Origin: an uncultured Opitutaceae bacterium
GTDB taxonomy: Bacteria > Verrucomicrobiota > Verrucomicrobiia > Opitutales > Opitutaceae
Length of the DNA: 64,000 nucleotides
Reading direction: 5' to 3'
Assembly (NCBI GenBank): GCA_903890485.1
Contig: CAITBM010000111.1
Coordinates: forward strand, 24,806 to 88,805
Position numbers and translations under genes: made by a program. The notes beneath the pieces are model-generated. The model searched no databases. It saw only the letters and a program-made list of their open reading frames with translations, and was not told the origin of the DNA. This document shows positions 27,508-37,277 of this stretch, piece by piece. Each line of letters begins with the position of its first letter. The stretch's first letter is position 1.

Positions 27508-29202
27508 ATGTCCCGGACAACGGCTCGGATCGTGTTCTTGGTCACCGCCGCTTTCTTCGCGGCGTTCTTTGTCTGGCCGATCATGCAGATCCTGAAGGGC
27601 GGGTTCATCGACGCTGACGGCAAGCTCACCTTCGCCTTCCTGAGGACGCTCCTCACCGATCCGACCTACCTGACGGCCCTGCGCAACTCTTTCCTCCTGG
27701 CGTGCGCGGGGACGTCCCTGGCCATCCTGATCGCCGTCCCGCTGGCCTTCATCGCCGACCGGTTCGTCTTCCCCCTGAAGGGATTCCTCAACTCGGCGGT
27801 CCTTATCCCCATGATCCTGCCCCCCTTCGTCGGGGCGATCGGCATCAAGCAGATCTTCGGGCAGTACGGGGCCTTCAATGCGCTCATCATCGATCTGGGG
27901 CTAAGGCCCCACGGTTGGACCTTCGACTGGTTTGCGGCCAACCAGTTCTGGGGAATCGCGATCGTGGAGGCCCTGTCGCTCTACCCCATCATCTACCTGA
28001 ACGCGGTGGCTGCGCTAGCGAACATAGACCCCGCGATGGAGGAGGCGGCCCAGAACCTGGGGTGCACCGGGTTCCGGCGCTTCCGCAAGATCACGCTCCC
28101 CTTGATCCACTCCGGCCTCTTCGCGGGCGGCACCATCGTCTTCATCTGGATCTTCACGGAGCTGGGCACCCCCCTGGTCTTCGACTACGCCCAGGTTACG
28201 AGCGTGCAGATTTTCTACGGCCTGAAGGACATCGGCGGAAACCCTTTCCCGTACACGCTCGTGGCCGTAATGCTCTTCAGCTCGATCGCCATCTACGCCG
28301 TGGGAAAGGGCGTCTTCGGCCGATCGGGCTACGCCATGATGGCCAAGGCCACCTCCTCCGGGGGTGCACGCTCCCTGCCGAGGGGACAAGCCCTCCTCTG
28401 CACGCTGATCTTTGGCTCCGTGGCCTTCTTCGCGATCCTGCCCCACCTGGGCGTTATCCTCATCGCGTCCTCGAAGGACTGGTACTCAAGCGTCCTTCCG
28501 CACGGCTTCACTCTCGACAACTACAAGGCGGCCCTGGGCCACGAGCTCACGGTCCCGGCGATCGCCAACAGCCTCAAGTTCGCCAGCATCTCGACCGTCG
28601 TCGACGTGTTCCTCGGCGTGGCGATCGCGTACGTGGTGGTGCGAACCCGTCTGGTGGGGCGCAATGTGCTCGATTTCCTTTCCATGCTCCCGCTCGCCGT
28701 TCCCGGGATCGTTCTGGCGTTCGGCTACTTGGCCATGTCGCAGGAGGGCCGCTTCTTTAGCTTCATCAACCCCGTTCGCAATCCCACCGTCCTGCTGATC
28801 ATTGCCTATTCGATCCGCCGCCTGCCCTACGTGGTGCGGTCGGCGGCCGCCGGATTCCAGCAGACGAGCGTGACCCTGGAGGAGGCCGCGGAGAACCTGG
28901 GGTGCCCGCCGCTGAAGGCCATGATCAAGGTGACCCTGCCCCTGATCGCCGCCAACCTGATGGCCGGCGGTCTCCTCGCCTTTGCTTTCGCCATGCTCGA
29001 GGTGAGCGACTCGATCATCCTGGCCCAGAAGATGGTCTATTTCCCCATCACCAAGGCCATCCTCGAGCTGTTCCAGCTCCTGGGCGATGGAAAGTTCCTG
29101 GCCTGCGCCCTTGGGGTATGGGCGATGGTCTTCCTCGGCACCATGGTGGCCGGCATCAGCCTCCTGCTTGGCAAGCGCCTGGGGGCGATCTTCCGGGTCT
29201 AG
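27508..29202 (+). CDS. Two-domain ABC transporter permease (FbpB-type)
   Basis: 564 residues from the ATG at 27508 with about 12 hydrophobic helices in two homologous halves, each with an EAA loop: EEAAQNLGCTGFRRFRKITLPL in the first, EEAAENLGCPPLKAMIKVTLPL in the second (both shortened here to the key EEAA.NLG...TLPL). The tandem permease layout is typical of iron(III) and related importers. The binding protein and ATPase that would complete it are not adjacent but lie at 39.6-42.3 kb on the other strand. It is 16 nt behind the purine permease, so expression may depend on that promoter. Confidence 0.88.
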   Translation: MSRTTARIVFLVTAAFFAAFFVWPIMQILKGGFIDADGKLTFAFLRTLLTDPTYLTALRNSFLLACAGTSLAILIAVPLAFIADRFVFPLKGFLNSAVLIPMILPPFVGAIGIKQIFGQYGAFNALIIDLGLRPHGWTFDWFAANQFWGIAIVEALSLYPIIYLNAVAALANIDPAMEEAAQNLGCTGFRRFRKITLPLIHSGLFAGGTIVFIWIFTELGTPLVFDYAQVTSVQIFYGLKDIGGNPFPYTLVAVMLFSSIAIYAVGKGVFGRSGYAMMAKATSSGGARSLPRGQALLCTLIFGSVAFFAILPHLGVILIASSKDWYSSVLPHGFTLDNYKAALGHELTVPAIANSLKFASISTVVDVFLGVAIAYVVVRTRLVGRNVLDFLSMLPLAVPGIVLAFGYLAMSQEGRFFSFINPVRNPTVLLIIAYSIRRLPYVVRSAAAGFQQTSVTLEEAAENLGCPPLKAMIKVTLPLIAANLMAGGLLAFAFAMLEVSDSIILAQKMVYFPITKAILELFQLLGDGKFLACALGVWAMVFLGTMVAGISLLLGKRLGAIFRV

Positions 29203-29229
29203 CCCCCGAAGGGTTCCGCCCGTTCACGG

Positions 29230-30081
29230 ATGATCCTGCTGCTCATCGTTTCCATCATCTGGGCATTCTCGTTCGGGCTCATCAAGGGCCTCGCCGGGCT
29301 CGATCCCACGGCTGTCGCGGTGATCCGGATCGCCCTCTCGCTCCTGGTGTTCGCCCCGGTCTTCCGGCCCCGGTCCCTCGGCGGAAGCCAAATGCTCCGC
29401 CTGGCGTCCATTGGCGCCCTGCAGTTTGGCGCGGTCTACGTGCTCTACCTGCGCTCATACGCCCACCTGCATGCCTACGAGGTGGCGCTCTTTACGATCA
29501 CGACACCCCTCTTTGTCACGCTTCTTGACGCCCTGGGGCGGCGCCGTTGGAAAGCCCGGTTCCTTGTTGCCGCGGCGCTCTCGGTGGCGGGCGCCGCCGT
29601 GGTCGTCTGGAGGTCAATCGGCGATTCCGGCGTCCTAACCGGGTTTGCCCTGGTCCAGCTTTCGAACATTTGCTTCGCGGGGGGCCAGATTGCCTGGAGG
29701 CGCGAGAACTCCCGGCTGCCGGAGGGAAAGAGTGAGGCCTCAGTGTTTGCCCTGCTCTACGCGGGTGCGCTCGCCTTGACGCTCGCGGTGTCCTGTTTCA
29801 CCACGCCTTGGCACGGGTTTTCTGCAGGCCCGGCGCAGTGGGCCACCCTCGCCTACTTGGGCACCGTGGCCTCGGGCCTCGGGTTTTTCCTCTGGAATGT
29901 CGGGGCTACCCGCGTCAATGCCGGTTCCCTTGCGGCGATCAACAACGCGAAGATTCCCTTGGGCATCGCCTGCTCGCTCCTGGTGTTTGGGGAATCGGCC
30001 AATATCCCCAGGCTACTGGTGGGCGCAGCCTTGATGGCGCTCGGCGTCTGGGCAGCAGGAAGCTCCAATGCGGATGCGTAG
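29230..30081 (+). CDS. EamA/DMT-family transporter
   Basis: 283 residues, ten predicted helices in two EamA repeats. First repeat: VSIIWAFSFGLIKGLAGLDP; last: LGTVASGLGFFLWNVGATRV and KIPLGIACSLLVFGE. This is the usual DMT pattern of inner-membrane metabolite exporters. It starts 28 nt after the ABC permease, likely in the same transcript, and is convergent with the deaminase gene. A second DMT gene is truncated at the start of the window. The substrate is unknown. Confidence 0.85.
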   Translation: MILLLIVSIIWAFSFGLIKGLAGLDPTAVAVIRIALSLLVFAPVFRPRSLGGSQMLRLASIGALQFGAVYVLYLRSYAHLHAYEVALFTITTPLFVTLLDALGRRRWKARFLVAAALSVAGAAVVVWRSIGDSGVLTGFALVQLSNICFAGGQIAWRRENSRLPEGKSEASVFALLYAGALALTLAVSCFTTPWHGFSAGPAQWATLAYLGTVASGLGFFLWNVGATRVNAGSLAAINNAKIPLGIACSLLVFGESANIPRLLVGAALMALGVWAAGSSNADA

Positions 30082-30101
30082 GCCGGCGCGTCCGGGCCGG
30101 G

Positions 30102-31535
30102 CTAGTTGAAGTCGAACCCCCAGGTCCTTTTCGCGTAGCTGTAGGTCACCGGCCTGATCGCCGCCAGAGACCCGAGCGCGGAGTCGGCGGTGCCGGCCCG
30201 GTAGCGGGCCTCGAAGGCCGCTATCCGGCGTTCGTAGTCGGCGAGGAGCCTCGCCTTTTCGTCGGGCTGCACAAAGGAGTGCTCAAGCGAGGAGCGGCCG
30301 AGGGACAGGATCTCCTCCCAGGAAAGGTGGAAGAGCGTCACGGCCGTGTAGTATTCATCGGTCATGTTGGAGTCCCACATGCCTCGGTCGTCCGTATTCA
30401 GGCACACCGGAACCCCGGTCCTCAGGTACTCCGGAAACGGATGGCGGGAGAGGTCGGGGGTGTAGCCCAGCAGGCGGTTCGAAATCAGATTCACCTCCAC
30501 CAGGACGCGCCGGGTCTGCTGCAACAACAGCAGGGTCTCCGGGTCCTTGATGAGGTTGACGCCGTGGCCAATCCGGGTTGCCCCGAGAAGAAGGGTGTCG
30601 CGGATGTGGCTGTCCGGCCCGTCCATCTCGCCCGCGTGGATCGACAGCGCCAAGGTCGGGTACTCGGAACGGAGCTTGCGGAACGTGTCGAGGAAGCGCG
30701 AGGGGTAGCCGTAGCCGTTTTCCTCGATTCCCGCCATGTTGAGCCCCACCCACAGGTCGCGGTGGGCGTTCACGAACGCGTAGCCCTGCTCAAGCCGCTT
30801 CTCGGCGTCCGGGCTGAAACGGAGGATCGTGCGCTGGAAGCGGACGGTGACGCCGGTGGCCGCCACGTCGGGGTGCCTCAGGCGCTCGCGCACGAACGCC
30901 ACGGCCTCCTCGTCGGGGATTGTCCGGCCATCGTTGTCGACCATGCCCTCGACCAGGAACTGGGTCTCGAGGTAGCCGACATGCTCCGCGCCAAACGCCT
31001 TCATATTCTCGACCACGAGCTCCGTGATCACCGGCAGGCACTGCTCAATCTGGCCAAGGCGCGGCCAGATGTGCGAAAAAAATTCCACCCTTCCGTCCCC
31101 GGTCCCGTCCAGGCGCATGGACGCCATCCAGCGGGCCTTCTCCTGGGCGGACAGCCCAGCGAGCGGCACGTACTCCGCCTTCACCCTGTCGGATAGCATC
31201 TCGTAGGTCTTCTTTCGGATGGTCCGGTAGTAGGAGGTCGGGTCGACCGCGTCGGGCGCCCCCTGAAAGCGCGCCCGGGTGTAGAAGACCTCGCCGCCGT
31301 TGCGGGACGGGTCGGTGCACACGTCGTAAACCCACTCCGAGCGGTTTGCGCCGCCCGCATGGTTGTGGAGGTCCCCGCCCTTAGGCATGTCGTAGAGGAA
31401 CGCGTAGAGTTGGGCGGGGGTCGCGCGGGCAACAATCTCGTCGTACCGAGCGTCGAAGTCGGAGGAACGGGCGACAGGCGTGAGGGAAAACGCCAGCACG
31501 CCCACTGCAAACAGGGCCAGTTTTCGAGCGAACAT
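30102..31535 (-). CDS. Exported adenosine deaminase-like amidohydrolase (ADGF-like)
   Basis: 477 residues with a signal peptide (LALFAVGVLAFSLTPVARS). The metal-dependent deaminase fold is intact: HxH is His57/His59 in GGDLHNHAG, then SIHAGEMDGP (His300, Glu303), RIGHGVNLI (His324) and LNTDDRGMW (Asp382, Asp383). Together these are the Zn ligands and catalytic residues of adenosine deaminase. The extracellular ADGF-type proteins share the added N-terminal segment and signal. It probably deaminates adenosine (or a related aminopurine nucleoside) outside the cytoplasm, feeding purine uptake. It is convergent with the DMT gene and 48 nt downstream of glmM. Confidence 0.85.
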   Translation of the reverse strand: MFARKLALFAVGVLAFSLTPVARSSDFDARYDEIVARATPAQLYAFLYDMPKGGDLHNHAGGANRSEWVYDVCTDPSRNGGEVFYTRARFQGAPDAVDPTSYYRTIRKKTYEMLSDRVKAEYVPLAGLSAQEKARWMASMRLDGTGDGRVEFFSHIWPRLGQIEQCLPVITELVVENMKAFGAEHVGYLETQFLVEGMVDNDGRTIPDEEAVAFVRERLRHPDVAATGVTVRFQRTILRFSPDAEKRLEQGYAFVNAHRDLWVGLNMAGIEENGYGYPSRFLDTFRKLRSEYPTLALSIHAGEMDGPDSHIRDTLLLGATRIGHGVNLIKDPETLLLLQQTRRVLVEVNLISNRLLGYTPDLSRHPFPEYLRTGVPVCLNTDDRGMWDSNMTDEYYTAVTLFHLSWEEILSLGRSSLEHSFVQPDEKARLLADYERRIAAFEARYRAGTADSALGSLAAIRPVTYSYAKRTWGFDFN

Positions 31536-31583
31536 GACCGAACAAACCTCCGCAGGGGCACCCGCGCAAGCCCTCTATGGCGC

Positions 31584-32933
31584 CTAGGTGAGCGCGAGCT
31601 CGCCGCTTGCGGCCGCCACCAGGCGAGCCATGGCCAGGTCGACCGCCTCGGCGGAAGGAGCTTCGACCAGGAGCCGAAGTTTGGACTCGGTGCCCGAGTA
31701 ACGGACGAGCACCCGGCCGGAGGACCCGAGCTCCTTCTCCAGGGAATTGATCACCCCGCTAAGCACCTTGAGCGATTCGATCGGGATCTTCTCACGGACC
31801 CCGAGGGCCCTTGTGGCCTGGGGAAACTTCTGGAGGGCCGTGCGCAGGACCGAGAGGGGCTTGCCCGTGCCGAGCATCACGGAGGCAACCATTAGGGCGG
31901 CTACCAGGCCGTCGCCGGTGGCCCCGAAGTCAAAGTTCACGATGTGGCCCGACGACTCTCCCCCGAGGGACGCGCCCTCGCGGCGCATCAGCTCGGCGAC
32001 ATGCCTGTCGCCGATGCACGAGCGCACGACCCGCCCGCCCGCGGCCTCGACCGCACGGTCGACGCCCAGGTTGCTTTGAACCGTTACGACGAGGGTCTTG
32101 TTGCGCAGGGTCCCGCGGCGAAGGGCCTCAAGGGCCAGGAGCGTCAGGACCTCGTCGCCGTCGAGGAGGCCACCCGTCTCTTCGCAAAGGACCACGCGGT
32201 CGCCGTCGCCGTCGTGGGCCACCCCTACCCTGGAGCCCGACGCCCTGACCAGGGAGCAAAGGGCGCCGGGATGCTCGCTCCCCAGCCCCGAATTGATGTT
32301 GTGGCCGTCGGGCCGGTCGCCGATGCACTCCAGGGAAGCGCCCAAGGCCCGGAACACAGCGGGGCTTGTCAGCGCCGTGGCGCCGTTGGCCGTGTCGAGA
32401 GCCACCTTCCACCCGGCGAGCGAATCCATCGGAAGAACCGTCATCACCCTCTCGATGTAGGACTCGATAAAGCTGTCGTTGGGCCCGCAAGAGGAGAGCT
32501 CCACGGTCCCCACGGCCGGGGTCACTTTGGGCAGGTGGGCCTCGATCGCGGCCTCATCGGCATCGGTCAGCTTGGCCCCGTCCGCGGCAAAGAACTTGAT
32601 TCCGTTGTCGGTCGAGGGGTTGTGGGACGCTGTTACCGAGCACCCGAGGACAGCTCCCGCATTGCGCAGACCCTGGGAGACGGCGGGCGTTGGGACGACT
32701 CCCATATACACTGGGTCAAAACCAAGCGAAGCCACGCCATCGCCAAATGCGCGGCCTAGTGACGCTCCCGAGGCCCGGGTGTCGCGCCCAACCAGGATCG
32801 GCCCGGATGCGGCGCCGCGGGCCTTGAGCCACCGGCCGACCGCCTCGCCCAGGCCCCGGAAAAACGCCTCGTTCACAACGGGTCCCCCGTAGGGGCCCCT
32901 GATTCCATCCGTGCCAAAATAGTGCCGCTTCAT
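31584..32933 (-). CDS. glmM: Phosphoglucosamine mutase
   Basis: 449 residues. It converts glucosamine-6-phosphate to glucosamine-1-phosphate for UDP-GlcNAc. The phosphoserine loop is VTASHNPSTDNG (Ser103), the metal loop is HDGDGDRVV, the sugar-binding block is GGESSGHI, and the C-terminal phosphate loop is VRYSGTESKLR. It starts 4 nt after the trpD stop and is the third gene of uppP-trpD-glmM. The link of glmM and uppP fits peptidoglycan precursor supply. Confidence 0.95.
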   Translation of the reverse strand: MKRHYFGTDGIRGPYGGPVVNEAFFRGLGEAVGRWLKARGAASGPILVGRDTRASGASLGRAFGDGVASLGFDPVYMGVVPTPAVSQGLRNAGAVLGCSVTASHNPSTDNGIKFFAADGAKLTDADEAAIEAHLPKVTPAVGTVELSSCGPNDSFIESYIERVMTVLPMDSLAGWKVALDTANGATALTSPAVFRALGASLECIGDRPDGHNINSGLGSEHPGALCSLVRASGSRVGVAHDGDGDRVVLCEETGGLLDGDEVLTLLALEALRRGTLRNKTLVVTVQSNLGVDRAVEAAGGRVVRSCIGDRHVAELMRREGASLGGESSGHIVNFDFGATGDGLVAALMVASVMLGTGKPLSVLRTALQKFPQATRALGVREKIPIESLKVLSGVINSLEKELGSSGRVLVRYSGTESKLRLLVEAPSAEAVDLAMARLVAAASGELALT

Positions 32934-32937
32934 GCCT

Positions 32938-33990
32938 TCAATTCCCGCGGGAGAAAAAGTCCCGCGTGTCGGCGATCTTTTGCTTCACCGGCCCCCCGAG
33001 GAGAAGCTCCCTCGCCTCACCGATCGCCGACCGGATGTCGGGCCTGACGCCCGTCACCCAGAGCGAAACGGCGCTGTTGAGGGCGATCGTGTCGGCGAGA
33101 CCGCGCGGCCCCCGGCCATGGGAAAGCTCAGTTGCTATCGCCAAGTTGGCCTCCACGTCCCCTCCCTGGATGTCCGAAAAGGGGGACTCGGTCAGGCCGA
33201 ACGTCTCGGGAAGCCACTCCTCGCGCACGGCCCTGAGCCGACCGACCCCGCGGACCTGGTTTCGGGTGGCCGAGGTCAGTTCATCGATGCCGCGCCCCGG
33301 CTCGATCACGCCGTGGACGGCAAGGCCAGCCGGCGTCCCAAGGGCCTCCAGGGCGTCGGCCAGCTTGTTCGCGAGCTCGGGCGAGGCCGCCCCGAGGATC
33401 ACGTGCGCAGGTCTGCCAGGATTGAGGAGCGGCCCGAGGATGTTGAAGATCGTCCGCTCGCCCCGGGTGGCGAGCAGCTTGCGGACCGGCGAAATGCGCT
33501 TGAACCCGGGGTGCCAGGACGGGGCAAAAAAGAAGACGTACCCAAGCTGGTCGAGCGCCGTGCGCAGCCGCTCCGCGGGGGCATCCAGGGCGACGCCCAG
33601 GGCCGCAAAAAGATCCGCACTCCCGCATTTCGAGGTGATGCCCCGGTTGCCATGCTTCATGACCGGCACGCCCGCACAGGCGACCACAAGGGTCACCAGG
33701 CTCGACACGTTGAAACCTCCGGCGTGGTCCCCGCCCGTTCCCACGATGTCGATCGCGCGCCCGGACCAGGCCGACATCCCCGGGTCGAGGGCCAACGTGC
33801 GGAAGTACCCGGCAAATGCGGCGATCTCGGAGGACGTCTCCCCTTTCCTGGAGAGCGCGGAGAGGAACCGGGCCTTGGTCTCGTCAGCAGTCGCCTCCGA
33901 GGTCAGGGCTTCGGCGGCCTGCCTCGCCTGCAGGTCGCTGAGGTCTTTGCCCCCTTCAAGGGCAGAGGCCAATGTGGCTAGGTCGCTCAT
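32938..33990 (-). CDS. trpD: Anthranilate phosphoribosyltransferase
   Basis: 350 residues from the ATG at 33990 (MSDLATLASALEGGKDLSD); the open frame runs to 34164 but overlaps uppP. It joins anthranilate to PRPP in tryptophan synthesis. The PRPP loop is DIVGTGGDHAGGFNVSS, the anthranilate/metal block is KHGNRGITSKCGSADLFAAL, and FNILGPLLNPGRP is intact. No other trp gene is present. It sits between two envelope genes with 1 and 4 nt junctions, so it must be cotranscribed with them. Confidence 0.93.
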   Translation of the reverse strand: MSDLATLASALEGGKDLSDLQARQAAEALTSEATADETKARFLSALSRKGETSSEIAAFAGYFRTLALDPGMSAWSGRAIDIVGTGGDHAGGFNVSSLVTLVVACAGVPVMKHGNRGITSKCGSADLFAALGVALDAPAERLRTALDQLGYVFFFAPSWHPGFKRISPVRKLLATRGERTIFNILGPLLNPGRPAHVILGAASPELANKLADALEALGTPAGLAVHGVIEPGRGIDELTSATRNQVRGVGRLRAVREEWLPETFGLTESPFSDIQGGDVEANLAIATELSHGRGPRGLADTIALNSAVSLWVTGVRPDIRSAIGEARELLLGGPVKQKIADTRDFFSRGN

Positions 33991-33991
33991 C

Positions 33992-34879
33992 TTAGTAGCC
34001 GTTCGCGGCCAGGGCGGCCACGCCGGCCGCGGCAGCGAAACAGTAGATGCCAAACAGGTGCCAACGGCCGCGCTCAAGCCAGCCCGAGAGCCAGCGGAGC
34101 GCACCCAAGCCCGCGGCGAAACTGCAGAGCATGCCGAAGAGGCCGGGAAGGACTTGGCTGCCAAGGCCCGGACCCCCGGCGCCCTCCGACGGGGCGTGCA
34201 TGAGCCGCATGAGCTCCCGCAGGATCACCGGAGGGGTGATGACGACGGCTAGGGCGAAGCTGAATTCCTCCGCGATGCGCCTGGGGACCCCGAGGAGCAT
34301 GCCGGTGGAGATCGTCGCACCGGAGCGCGAGAATCCCCTGAAGGGAAGGCAGATGCCTTGGGCGAATCCTATCCAGGAGGCCTCGCGCATCGGCATCATG
34401 CGCCCGTCGGACACCGGCGCCGGGGGCTCGTTCGGCGTGGACCGTGCCCGGAGGCCGGCCAAGAGAATCAGGACGCCGACCGCGGCTAGGGAGGCGCTGA
34501 TCAGGTAAAGGTTGGAAAAGAGGTCCTCGATTTCGGCCCCCGTCCTCCCGTGGAAGACGAACTTCTTGATCGCGTAGTTAAACGCCACAAACACGACCCC
34601 GGACACCAGGGTGGCCACAAACACCCTCATGACGGCGTTCGTAAAGGCCGCAGCGCTTGAAAAAAACGCCTTTCTCCAGGAATCCCAGAAATAGGAGATC
34701 ACCGCGAACATCGTGCCCGTGTGCAGCATGATCAGGAGGAACGTCATCTGGGGGCTCGAGGGATCCAGTTTCATGAGCTTCTCTGCCGCAATGACATGGG
34801 CAGAGCTTGAAACCGGCAGGAGTTCTGCGGCACCCTGGACCAGGCCCAGGATGAGGATTTGGAAAAGCGTTGGCGCCAT
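33992..34879 (-). CDS. uppP: Undecaprenyl-diphosphatase (BacA/UppP)
   Basis: 295 residues from the ATG at 34879; about eight transmembrane helices. The family signature GAAELLPVSSSAH and the second catalytic block (FRGFSRSGATISTGML) are present. It regenerates undecaprenyl phosphate for peptidoglycan and other envelope polymers on the inner membrane. It is the first gene of a minus-strand operon with trpD and glmM, divergent from rpmF across 117 nt. Confidence 0.93.
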   Translation of the reverse strand: MAPTLFQILILGLVQGAAELLPVSSSAHVIAAEKLMKLDPSSPQMTFLLIMLHTGTMFAVISYFWDSWRKAFFSSAAAFTNAVMRVFVATLVSGVVFVAFNYAIKKFVFHGRTGAEIEDLFSNLYLISASLAAVGVLILLAGLRARSTPNEPPAPVSDGRMMPMREASWIGFAQGICLPFRGFSRSGATISTGMLLGVPRRIAEEFSFALAVVITPPVILRELMRLMHAPSEGAGGPGLGSQVLPGLFGMLCSFAAGLGALRWLSGWLERGRWHLFGIYCFAAAAGVAALAANGY

Positions 34880-34943
34880 AGGCTTACTCCTTGGTACGCG
34901 ACCCTGACTAGGGTACAAGTCTTGTGTGCAAGAGAGTGTGCGC

Positions 34944-34971
34944 TTGACGGCAGGTCGACGTGGCCTTTAAA
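34944..34971 (+). promoter_or_regulatory. Candidate sigma-70 promoter for the rpmF-plsX-fabH operon
   Basis: TTGACG at 34944-34949, a 16 nt spacer, and TTTAAA at 34966-34971 lie 26 nt before the rpmF ATG at 34997. The hexamers are close to consensus and the position suits the first gene of the plus-strand operon. This is read by eye only. Confidence 0.5.
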
Positions 34972-34996
34972 CGGTCAACCTTTAACCCCCTTACAA

Positions 34997-35176
34997 ATGG
35001 CAAATCCGAAACGCAAGCAGTCCAAGCGCCGTAGCGCAAACCGCCGTGCAGCCAACGCTTTCATAGCGCCTGAGTTCGCACGCGACCCTTCCGACGGAAG
35101 CCTCGTTCGGGCACACCGGGTCAATCCCAAGACGGGTACCTACCGGGGCCGCCAGGTCCTCAACGTAGAGGTCTAA
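34997..35176 (+). CDS. rpmF: 50S ribosomal protein L32
   Basis: 59 residues beginning MANPKRKQSKRRSANRRAAN, the normal L32 start. No zinc-binding CxxC pair is present, so this is a C-minus form. It is the first gene of rpmF-plsX-fabH, a pairing conserved in many bacteria, with plsX 37 nt behind. The open frame extends upstream to 34859 but only the last 59 codons are L32. Confidence 0.95.
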   Translation: MANPKRKQSKRRSANRRAANAFIAPEFARDPSDGSLVRAHRVNPKTGTYRGRQVLNVEV

Positions 35177-35213
35177 GCCTTACAGTCCAGCAACGACGGT
35201 AAGCCCGACGGTC

Positions 35214-36263
35214 ATGTCCCCCGGAACACCCGGTCGGATCGCGGTCGATGCGATGGGCGGCGACTTGGGCCCAAGCGAGGTCGTCGCCGCGGTCAAGCTG
35301 GCCCTGACCCAGAGTCCGAACCTGAATCCGATCACTCTGGTCGGAGACGAGGTGGTGTTGAAGCCGATCCTCGTGCACTACGGGTTGAACCGGAGCGAGC
35401 GCGTGAGCGTGCACCACGCCAGCGAGGTCATCACGATGGATGACAAGCCGCTCGTCGCCCTGAAGCGGAAGAAAGACTCGTCCATGGTCCGGGCCATCGA
35501 GCTCGTGAAGGCGGGCGACGCCAAGGTCGTCGTGAGCTGCGGCAACACGGGAGCCCTGATGGCGTGCGGGACACTCAGGCTGCGCACGATGGACGGCGTG
35601 GCGAGGCCGGCTCTGGCCGCCGTGGTGCCGAGGGAGGGCGGACACTTTGTCCTGATCGACGCGGGGGCCAACCCCGAGGCCAAGGCCGAGCACCTGGTGC
35701 ACAACGCGATCCTGGGAAGCCACTACTGCCGCGTGATGCTCGGGATACCGAACCCGCGCGTGGGGCTCATGTCCATCGGCACCGAGGACGGGAAGGGCAA
35801 CTCGCTGATCACTGAGACCAACGACCTCCTCAAGCAGATCGGCGACATCATCAACTACTCGGGACCCATCGAGGGGTTCCAGGTGTTCGCCGAGCACGTC
35901 GACGTCGTCGTCTGCGACGGTTTTGTAGGCAACATCATGCTGAAGAGCTGGGAGTCCCTGGAGAAATTCATCCGCAGCATGCTGCGCGAGGAATTGGGGG
36001 CCAACCCGATGCGGCGCACAGGGGCCCTCCTGTCCAAGGGGGCCTTCGCGGCGCTCAAGGACCGGATCAACCCCGAGGCCTACGGCGGCGCTCCCCTCCT
36101 GGGCCTGCGCGGCAACATCCTTAAGGCCCACGGCTCCTCGAACCGCAACGCGATCAAGAGTGCGATCCGCGCGGCCGGAGAGATCATCAAGGCGGACATG
36201 AACCAGAGGATAGAGGCGGACATCGCTCGCGCGAACGACCTGCTCATCGCTCCCCCCTCATAA
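35214..36263 (+). CDS. plsX: Phosphate acyltransferase PlsX
   Basis: 349 residues. PlsX makes acyl-phosphate from acyl-ACP for phospholipid synthesis. The opening ([15 protein letters not shown]), [42 protein letters not shown] and [11 protein letters not shown] blocks all fit. It is followed by fabH after 10 nt. The order rpmF-plsX-fabH is the standard fatty acid/phospholipid cluster. Confidence 0.95.
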   Translation: MSPGTPGRIAVDAMGGDLGPSEVVAAVKLALTQSPNLNPITLVGDEVVLKPILVHYGLNRSERVSVHHASEVITMDDKPLVALKRKKDSSMVRAIELVKAGDAKVVVSCGNTGALMACGTLRLRTMDGVARPALAAVVPREGGHFVLIDAGANPEAKAEHLVHNAILGSHYCRVMLGIPNPRVGLMSIGTEDGKGNSLITETNDLLKQIGDIINYSGPIEGFQVFAEHVDVVVCDGFVGNIMLKSWESLEKFIRSMLREELGANPMRRTGALLSKGAFAALKDRINPEAYGGAPLLGLRGNILKAHGSSNRNAIKSAIRAAGEIIKADMNQRIEADIARANDLLIAPPS

Positions 36264-36273
36264 CCCTCTTGGA

Positions 36274-37266
<993 letters not shown>

Positions 37267-37277
37267 TTTCCGCCCTC

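Noticed and set aside
26124..27656. A 510-codon minus-strand frame across the purine permease and ABC permease
   Set aside because: Charged low-complexity translation without domains; the opposite strand has clear transporter motifs.
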